DNA from: Synergistaceae bacterium
GTDB taxonomy: Bacteria > Synergistota > Synergistia > Synergistales > Synergistaceae
NCBI GenBank assembly: GCA_031271065.1
Contig: JAISWP010000168.1
Location: forward strand, 1 to 5,525
Reading direction: 5' to 3'
Length of the DNA stretch: 5,525 nt
Shown piece by piece: positions 1 to 4,595 of the stretch (position 1 is its first letter; each line of letters starts with the position of its first letter). The notes beneath the pieces are model-generated. The model ran no database searches, was not told the origin of the DNA, and was given only the letters and a program-made list of their open reading frames with translations. Both the position numbers and the translations under genes were made by a program.

Positions 1-701
1 TTCCAATCGGACGATTCCTTCATGCTGTCCCCGAACGCGGTGATCACGCTCTGGCTTGTCGCCCTCGGGACGTCCGCGAACAGGTCCTGCAGACCGGTAT
101 AGTCATAGGGCCGGAGTACCCGCGCGTCGCCGGCCTGGATGTCATCCAGATCATCTATCCGGGCCTCTGCCCCGCTGTCCAGGTTGCACCGAAACGCGGC
201 AAGGGACGTGGCCTTCTGCGGCATGACATCTCCCACCGGTATCACAATACCCGAAAGCGCGCCTCCCCGGGCGCCTCCGTCGTATTTATACCCCTGCACT
301 AAGTATCCGCTGCCCTGCATGACCAGATTGCCTTCCTTGTCGAGAGAGAAATTGCCGGCCCTGGTATAGAGCTGCTTCTCCCCGTTCTTCACAATGAAGA
401 ACCCCTCTCCCTGGATAGCCATGTCGGTCGGTATTTCAGTGTTCTGCAGAGCGCCCTGGACCATGCAGGGATCGATGGACGCGACACGGACCCCCAGACC
501 GACCTGGGCGGGATTCACGCCGCCCGGAGGTGAGACCGGAGCGGCCTCGTTTCTGATGGTCTGGTATATCATGTCGGCGAACTGTATAACGTCCCGCTTG
601 TATCCGACGGTGTTGACGTTCGCTATATTGTGCCCGGTGACGTCCAGATACGTCTGGTGGGATTTGACCCCCGTCACGGCTGTGTAAAGAGAACGCTGCA
701 T
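1..701 (-). CDS. flgE: Flagellar hook protein FlgE (3' end missing)
   Basis: This is the structural subunit of the flagellar hook, exported through the flagellar type III apparatus and assembled under the FlgD cap. The window holds 233 codons with no stop, so the C-terminus lies beyond position 1. The N-terminal rod/hook motif is at residues 20-37 (DVTGHNIANVNTVGYKRD), with a QGEGFFIV segment at 97-104, YTRAGNFSLD at 112-121 and GYLVQGY at 132-138. The FlgE-type 'NLD' motif at 173-175 separates it from FlgG and FlgF. Start: ATG at 699-701, with AGAGGGG (708-714) 6 bases upstream. It lies 33 bases after flgD, and a TGA-TAG tandem stop ends that gene. Two cysteines are present, C79 and C172; C172 sits directly before N173-L-D, which is unusual and is discussed in the findings. 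Residues after about 180 do not show family motifs I recognise and belong to the variable outer domains. Confidence 0.95.
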   Translation of the reverse strand, partial: MQRSLYTAVTGVKSHQTYLDVTGHNIANVNTVGYKRDVIQFADMIYQTIRNEAAPVSPPGGVNPAQVGLGVRVASIDPCMVQGALQNTEIPTDMAIQGEGFFIVKNGEKQLYTRAGNFSLDKEGNLVMQGSGYLVQGYKYDGGARGGALSGIVIPVGDVMPQKATSLAAFRCNLDSGAEARIDDLDDIQAGDARVLRPYDYTGLQDLFADVPRATSQSVITAFGDSMKESSDW

Positions 702-734
702 CACGAACCCCTCTTTTGATCCGGCTTCAGGCTA

Positions 735-1223
735 TCAAGCCGCCCCCGCTTCATCTTCTTCTTCCGTCCCGCTGGCGGAACCTGAATCGTCTACGTACGT
801 GGGCAGTCCGACCTGCTCCACTTTGCTGAACGGGACGTAAGTGCCGTCGGTGAGATAAAGATTGACTTCCCCGCTGACGATGTCGAGGAAAAGGACCTGC
901 CCCATCTGGAGTTCGCCGTCGTCGTTGGTGAAGCCGACGACCGATCCTATGAGCGATATAGCGGCCGCCGCTGTAGTCGCGTTGTTGGAGGCGACGACGC
1001 GCTCGAGGTTCTTGTTCATGGTGATCTGCTGCTCCAGACTCGAATAAGTCGCGAGCTGGGAGACAAATTCCGTGTCCTGCATCGGGTTCGTCGGGTCCTG
1101 ATGAGTAAGCTGCGCCACCAGCAGTTTGAGGAAGTCCTCCTTGCCGAGCTCGTTTTTCGGCGTTTCCTGTATTGTGTCCTCGTAACTGGTCCAGCCGCCT
1201 GTCACGCCGTTTATGGAAGCCAT
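735..1223 (-). CDS. flgD: Flagellar hook capping/scaffold protein FlgD (short form)
   Basis: FlgD caps the growing hook and helps FlgE subunits polymerise; it is discarded when the hook is finished. The protein is 162 residues. The conserved FlgD N-terminal region is clear at residues 26-70: LGKEDFLKLLVAQLTHQDP, then NPMQDTEFVSQLATYSSLEQ. Residues about 88-141 (AISLIGSVVGF, then MGQVLFLDI and a YLTDGTYVPFSKVEQVG strand pattern) look like one tudor-like beta domain. The Ig-like insertion of the enteric protein (about 230 residues in E. coli) appears absent, making this a short FlgD like that of Bacillus. The last 20 residues form an acidic, low-complexity tail. Start: ATG at 1221-1223 with AAGGGGG (1233-1239) 9 bases upstream. 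It follows fliK by 42 bases and precedes flgE by 33, consistent with co-transcription of cap and hook subunit. Confidence 0.95.
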   Translation of the reverse strand: MASINGVTGGWTSYEDTIQETPKNELGKEDFLKLLVAQLTHQDPTNPMQDTEFVSQLATYSSLEQQITMNKNLERVVASNNATTAAAAISLIGSVVGFTNDDGELQMGQVLFLDIVSGEVNLYLTDGTYVPFSKVEQVGLPTYVDDSGSASGTEEEDEAGAA

Positions 1224-1265
1224 TGGACGAAACCCCCTTGTCAGATATGCGTCAGTCGGAAACCG

Positions 1266-2741
1266 TCACGCCACCCAGTGAAGAAGCCCATTTTCCAGAT
1301 CGAGCCTCACAATTTTAGCGTCGGGAGCGTCCTCGTCCCCTTCGGACATCGCGCCCCGTCTGCTTTTGGCTTTCGAACCGTACGGCTCGTTTCGGCCCTG
1401 ACGGCTGTCGCTATTTCTAATATCGACAGTCAGCTCGGAAACATGAATACCCTGAGCGTGCAAAGACGCTTTCAGGGAGTCGAGCTGCCCCTGGACCATC
1501 TGCCCCAGTTCCTCGCTGTCGACCCTGAAATTGGCCTCCACACCGGCCGATGTGGAGGAAAGGGATATATCGACCCTCCCCAGGGCGGGAGGTTCTACGA
1601 CGATCCGCGCCTGCGCCGAGGAGTCCTTCCTCATGAAATCGACTACAAAGGAGAGCCCCTCTCCGAAGGCGCTGTCTTTTCTCAGCGCATACGTTTCAGG
1701 GAGTCTCACGGCAGGAGTTTCCGTTTCGCGGACCTGCCGGACGTCGGGCCGGGGTGAAGTGCTGTATACGGTTTCTTCGCCGCCTGGTTTTATCGCGGGG
1801 AATGCGCCGGCGCTATTGTCTTTTTCCGCCGCCCCGTCTGCCGCCTCGGAAGTTTTGGCTGCCGTCTTATTTTTGCCGCTTGAACCATCGCCGCGGGACT
1901 CCCGAACTGTGTTCAAACCCGGTTCACGATCCGGGATCTCCGGATCGGGCGCGGAGTTCTGCCCGCCGTAATGTGTAAAGCTCTCGTCCCCGGGCTCGTC
2001 ACCTCGGGCGGGCTCGTCATCTCGGACTGTGCCGGACGCCGCTTCCTCAAAGGCCTCCGGATCGCCGGCGGGACCCTCTCCAGCGGCGACGGCGGCATGT
2101 TTTGCGGGCCGTCCCGAAGAAACGCTACAAGAAACGATCTTCGAAGCAGTATTTTCCTGACCGGAGGATTTTTCCGCATCTGGTAAAATTTTCGTGGTTT
2201 TCGCAGGGGATACGCCCGCTATGGACGCGATATTCTGCTGGTTCCATACTGACGCCGGCGTATCCGAATCCGGCGGCGCCGCTCCGGAATCCGGTTCGGA
2301 CGCTTCTTCGTCCGGCGTCTTGCCGTCCCTTTCCCCGTATATTTCGTCTTTAGATATTGCGGCGTCATCCTCGGACGCTGCCAGCTCGATCATTGCATCC
2401 TGTCCTGATTTGACATTCTCCGCGGCGTCAAACCCGTCCCGAAGGATAAGATCGGGGTCGAAAAGACCTTCGCCGGATTCCCCGGCCTCCGCGAAAAGTT
2501 CTTCGGCCTGCGGCTGGGCGTCGGACTGCGCGATATCCCCGGCATTTTCGCAGCTCCTCACCGCCGCCGTACCAACCGGCACAGATTTCCTTTCGCTGAA
2601 AACAGCCGGGGGCTGCCGGACGCCGCGCATGGAAGACAGCATATCCTCGAACGCGCGGCCGGCGGAGGACTGAGTCCCTGCCTGAGGCGAGACTGCCTGA
2701 TAAAATTCCCTGGCCTGTGCGGCCGCTGGTTGAACAGCCAT
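1266..2741 (-). CDS. fliK: Flagellar hook-length control protein FliK
   Basis: FliK is secreted during hook assembly, measures hook length and switches the export gate from rod/hook to filament substrates. The protein is 491 residues. Residues 1 to about 350 are low complexity, rich in Glu, Asp, Gly, Ala, Pro and Ser, with no recognisable fold; this is usual for the FliK N-terminal ruler. The C-terminal Flg_hook domain lies at about 358-442. Its signature is EPPALGRVDISL (383-394), followed by VEANFRVDSEELGQMVQGQL and then LKASLHAQGIHVSELTVDI. A basic stretch (KAKSRRG, near 457-463) and an acidic stretch precede the last residues. Start: ATG at 2739-2741 with AAGGAG (2751-2756) 9 bases upstream. 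The identification rests on the C-terminal domain plus position directly before flgD and flgE. The N-terminal half would not be found by similarity alone. Confidence 0.93.
   Translation of the reverse strand: MAVQPAAAQAREFYQAVSPQAGTQSSAGRAFEDMLSSMRGVRQPPAVFSERKSVPVGTAAVRSCENAGDIAQSDAQPQAEELFAEAGESGEGLFDPDLILRDGFDAAENVKSGQDAMIELAASEDDAAISKDEIYGERDGKTPDEEASEPDSGAAPPDSDTPASVWNQQNIASIAGVSPAKTTKILPDAEKSSGQENTASKIVSCSVSSGRPAKHAAVAAGEGPAGDPEAFEEAASGTVRDDEPARGDEPGDESFTHYGGQNSAPDPEIPDREPGLNTVRESRGDGSSGKNKTAAKTSEAADGAAEKDNSAGAFPAIKPGGEETVYSTSPRPDVRQVRETETPAVRLPETYALRKDSAFGEGLSFVVDFMRKDSSAQARIVVEPPALGRVDISLSSTSAGVEANFRVDSEELGQMVQGQLDSLKASLHAQGIHVSELTVDIRNSDSRQGRNEPYGSKAKSRRGAMSEGDEDAPDAKIVRLDLENGLLHWVA
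1992..2025 (-). repeat. Imperfect 16-base tandem repeat inside fliK
   Basis: The 16 bases at 1992-2007 (gggctcgtcacctcgg on the plus strand) recur at 2010-2025 with one mismatch, giving a period of 18 bases or six codons. In FliK this encodes the acidic segment DDEPARGDEPGDE. It lies in the disordered ruler region, where in-frame gain or loss of a unit would change protein length without breaking the frame. Only two copies are present, so it may be a chance duplication. Confidence 0.5.
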
Positions 2742-2750
2742 GACGATTCT

Positions 2751-2756
2751 CTCCTT
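2751..2756 (-). promoter_or_regulatory. Ribosome binding site of fliK
   Basis: AAGGAG on the minus strand, 9 bases before the fliK ATG. It supports the start at 2741. It lies 15 bases downstream of the 22-base palindrome, so a folded hairpin would not itself cover the site. Confidence 0.75.
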
Positions 2757-2771
2757 ACCGAAAACGGCGGC

Positions 2772-2793
2772 GATAAGCGTTCGAACGCTTATC
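2772..2793 (-). other. Perfect 22-base palindrome between the motE-like gene and fliK
   Basis: The bases GATAAGCGTT-CGAACGCTTATC read the same on both strands over 22 positions. As minus-strand RNA they can form a hairpin with a 9-base-pair stem (GAUAAGCGU with ACGCUUAUC) and a UCGA loop. The 5' arm contains the TAA stop codon of the motE-like gene (2789-2791), and the rest lies in the 47-base gap before fliK. No U-run follows directly; the sequence continues GCCGCCGTTTTCGG. A classical intrinsic terminator is therefore unlikely. It could be an mRNA processing or stability element, a translation-coupling hairpin or a dimeric protein-binding site. The structure is seen directly; its role is not known. 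Confidence 0.6.
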
Positions 2794-3523
2794 TCTGCTG
2801 CCGCTGCCTTCTTTTCTGCAATTCTGTCAGCCGTTCCGTCAGCTTTGCCGCCGTTCCCGCGTCCATGCGGCCGAGCATATTGCCTCTCGTATCCTGCGGC
2901 AGACCGTCGAGTATGGCCACCGCCAGGTCCTCGTTCAGTCTTTCCAGTATCGCCGCGGCGTTCTTGGGGGACATGTCCTGAAACGTACGGATAGTCTCGT
3001 CTATCCCGGCCGTGTTAGTGCCGGACGCGCCGCTGCCGGGCTCCCGCTCCTCCGCGTCGCCGCTCAGCGCCTCCAAACGAGCCGCAATCTCCTCCCGCTG
3101 GGCGTCAAGCTCTGCCTCACGCACGGCCAGATCGTCGGAGCGGGACTCGAGATCGCGTTCCATCTGGTCCAGCGATCTGGATGACTCCGCGATGCGCCTT
3201 CCCCATTCCTCCAGTTCCACCCTTCTTCGTTCCTCCGAACTGAGAGCGTAGACGTCAGGGATATCCAGCAGCTCTGCCAATCCCGGTCCTATCTCGGGAA
3301 TACGCGGCACTACCGGATAAACATAAGGGCGGAGATCCACGCCTCCGCTCATCTGAATCCCGGCCGCCGCTCCGACCGCCAAGAGCAGAAGGATAAGAAA
3401 AAACCCGCAGCCTCTTCTCTTTTTTTTCTTTTTCTTCCCCGTTTTGCCGCCTTCCGGCGTCAAACTGGATTCGGGAGCCGCGGGTCTTTCTTCTGCTGTA
3501 TTCCTGTCCTGTAACTCGGCCAT
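2789..3523 (-). CDS. MotE/YlxF-like flagellar membrane protein with MgtE_N-like domain
   Basis: The protein is 244 residues from ATG at 3521-3523. Layout: a hydrophilic N-terminus; a basic run K30-R37; one hydrophobic segment at about 41-56 (FFLILLLLAVGAAAGI); a Pro-rich linker (about 66-80); a highly charged coiled coil at about 95-158; a Gly/Ser linker; and a helical domain at about 173-235 (TFQDMSPKNAAAILERL, then AVAILDGL and GNMLGRMDAGTAAKL). That last pattern is typical of the MgtE_N-like domain of MotE and YlxF proteins. The basic run before the membrane segment predicts a cytoplasmic N-terminus and an external C-terminal part. The position between the fliJ side and fliK is that of Bacillus ylxF. 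In rhizobia MotE is a chaperone for MotC; a stator or basal-body role here is inference. The stop lies inside a 22-base palindrome. It is not a magnesium transporter: the transport domains are missing. Confidence 0.85.
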   Translation of the reverse strand: MAELQDRNTAEERPAAPESSLTPEGGKTGKKKKKKRRGCGFFLILLLLAVGAAAGIQMSGGVDLRPYVYPVVPRIPEIGPGLAELLDIPDVYALSSEERRRVELEEWGRRIAESSRSLDQMERDLESRSDDLAVREAELDAQREEIAARLEALSGDAEEREPGSGASGTNTAGIDETIRTFQDMSPKNAAAILERLNEDLAVAILDGLPQDTRGNMLGRMDAGTAAKLTERLTELQKRRQRQQR

Positions 3524-3525
3524 TT

Positions 3526-4116
3526 TCAATCGCCCCTGGAATATTTTCGGTAAAGAGCAAGCACATTTTTAACGTAACGCTGCGTCTCAGGGAAGGGAGG
3601 AACTCCGCCGTAGGAATCGACCCTCCCCGAACCCGCGTTGTAAGCAGCCAGAGTCTTGACATAATCTCCATCATATTTATCGGCCAGCTGGGCGAGATAT
3701 TTTATGCCGCCCTCGAGATTCCGTTTGGGATCGTGCGGGTCCACGCCGAGCCCCTTTGCCGTGCCGGGCATGAGCTGCATCAGCCCTATGGCTCCGGCGC
3801 TTGATATCGCGCTGGGATTGCCGCCGCTTTCCATCTTCATGACGGCGCGGGCGAGATCCGGGTCCACCTGATACTGTCCGCACAGCTCCTGGAGGTGATC
3901 CTCCCACATCGCCATTCGTTCCGACACGCCGGCCGGAACCGTTATCTCCGCGGTCTCGGCCTTCTCGTAGGGATCGTCCAGGACTTCCTCCATCACCTTC
4001 GTGAAACGGTCGTCCGGCCTGGAGTCGTCGGGAGGCTTCAAAGCCGGATACACCATAGCCTCGATCTCCCTTATTCTGCCCAGCACTCTGGTTATGCCGG
4101 TCACCGGGTTTCTCAC
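3526..4116 (-). CDS. Lytic transglycosylase (SLT domain) of the flagellar operon
   Basis: The protein is 196 residues with an SLT/goose-lysozyme-like fold in its C-terminal two thirds. The catalytic glutamate is E96 in MKMESGGNP (93-101), followed by the hallmark GLMQLMPGTA (111-120), a NLEGGIKYLAQL segment (133-144), AAYNAGSGRV (157-166) and a closing PETQRYVKNV (176-185). The family cleaves peptidoglycan between N-acetylmuramic acid and N-acetylglucosamine, leaving 1,6-anhydromuramic acid. The N-terminal 70 residues are hydrophilic and show no signal peptide or lipobox, so export by the flagellar type III apparatus is a reasonable inference. It probably does the job of the FlgJ muramidase domain, opening the wall for the rod. 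Start: GTG at 4114-4116, 3 bases after the fliJ stop, with AAGGGAGG 8 bases upstream. Its stop is followed after 2 bases by the MotE-like start. Confidence 0.9.
   Translation of the reverse strand: MRNPVTGITRVLGRIREIEAMVYPALKPPDDSRPDDRFTKVMEEVLDDPYEKAETAEITVPAGVSERMAMWEDHLQELCGQYQVDPDLARAVMKMESGGNPSAISSAGAIGLMQLMPGTAKGLGVDPHDPKRNLEGGIKYLAQLADKYDGDYVKTLAAYNAGSGRVDSYGGVPPFPETQRYVKNVLALYRKYSRGD
3533..3537 (-). promoter_or_regulatory. Ribosome binding site deciding the MotE-like start
   Basis: AGGGG on the minus strand lies 9 bases before ATG at 3523 but only 3 bases before an in-frame TTG at 3529. The spacing favours the ATG, giving a 2-base gap after the transglycosylase stop (TGA-AA-ATG) instead of an overlap. 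Translational coupling to the upstream gene is likely either way. Confidence 0.6.
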
Positions 4117-4119
4117 GGG

Positions 4120-4578
4120 TCACGCCTCCCTTCTCATGTTTTTCAGGTACCGCATAGACGTGACATCGTCCAGCGCCTTCTGCTCTTCCGAAATCATTTC
4201 CATATCTGCCCGCTCTTTGAGCCTGCCCACATATTTCTCCATGAGCTGGACGTTCTGATGGCGGGCCAGCAGTTCGGCCTTCGTATCCTCGATCCTGCCG
4301 CGGCAGAGGTCCAGTTCCTGCCTGCCGTCGGAGAGATCGCGCTCCATGACGTCGATATTCTGGCGCTCCAGCCAGAACTGCTGAGGAGAAACGGCTTCGT
4401 CCCTCCCGGCGCAGAAATCCGCGAGAGCGCTGTCGCGTCTGTTCTCGATATCGCTTATCCTCCCCAGGATTTCGCTCTCCTCCTGAAGCCGCACCGCGAG
4501 TTCACCCTGGGTGATCTCGCGCTCGACAGTGCGGATATGCAGGACTTTTTTAAAACGCCTGACTTCCCTGCGGCCCAT
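4120..4578 (-). CDS. fliJ: Flagellar export protein FliJ
   Basis: FliJ is a small coiled-coil protein that inserts into the FliI hexamer like the gamma stalk of F1-ATPase and links it to the export gate protein FlhA; it also helps recycle export chaperones. The 152-residue protein is nearly all charged helix with heptad-like spacing. It opens with RRFKKVLHIRTVEREITQGE, which fits the usual FliJ N-terminus (Phe near residue 9, then 'VL.IR..E'). The length is typical of the family (about 147 in enterics). Start: ATG at 4576-4578, with a near-perfect AAAGGAGGT 6 bases upstream and 17 bases after the fliI stop. The frame stays open upstream into fliI, but that extension lacks FliJ features. FliJ sequences are weakly conserved, so position after fliI is a large part of the evidence. 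Confidence 0.92.
   Translation of the reverse strand: MGRREVRRFKKVLHIRTVEREITQGELAVRLQEESEILGRISDIENRRDSALADFCAGRDEAVSPQQFWLERQNIDVMERDLSDGRQELDLCRGRIEDTKAELLARHQNVQLMEKYVGRLKERADMEMISEEQKALDDVTSMRYLKNMRREA
4125..4132 (-). promoter_or_regulatory. Ribosome binding site of the lytic transglycosylase
   Basis: AAGGGAGG on the minus strand, inside the last codons of fliJ and 8 bases before the GTG at 4116. It decides the non-ATG start and suggests that translation of the transglycosylase is coupled to fliJ. Confidence 0.7.
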
Positions 4579-4583
4579 TTCTG

Positions 4584-4592
4584 ACCTCCTTT
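4584..4592 (-). promoter_or_regulatory. Strong ribosome binding site of fliJ
   Basis: AAAGGAGGT on the minus strand, 6 bases before ATG at 4578, is the best match to the 16S rRNA anti-SD in the window. It lies just after the fliI stop (4596-4598) and rules out the longer in-frame start at 4710 inside fliI. Confidence 0.8.
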
Positions 4593-4595
4593 CGC

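Noticed and set aside
1101..1757. Plus-strand open frame of 218 codons
   Set aside because: It lies antisense to fliK and flgD, which have clear family motifs. The translation has no recognisable domain, and the frame crosses the fliK-flgD junction. Long antisense frames are expected in GC-rich coding DNA.
2742..2788. Possible intrinsic terminator between the motE-like gene and fliK
   Set aside because: The palindrome is not followed directly by a run of U, the only T4 comes six bases later, and the gap of 47 bases is in line with an uninterrupted operon.
2789..2985. Reading the MgtE_N-like domain as a magnesium transporter or as FliG
   Set aside because: There are no CBS or transport-channel domains, only one membrane segment is present, and FliG-specific middle and C-terminal motor motifs are missing.
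3524..3529. TTG start two codons upstream for the MotE-like protein
   Set aside because: The AGGGG sequence is only 3 bases from the TTG but 9 bases from the ATG at 3523, and ATG is the stronger start codon.
3677..4123. Minus-strand 148-codon frame overlapping the transglycosylase
   Set aside because: Its Arg- and Gly-rich translation has no family features, while the alternative frame encodes a complete SLT domain with its catalytic residues.
3895..4584. Plus-strand open frame of 229 codons
   Set aside because: It is antisense to fliJ and the start of the transglycosylase. Its His-, Leu- and Arg-rich translation shows no family motif, and there is no convincing SD. It is a shadow frame.
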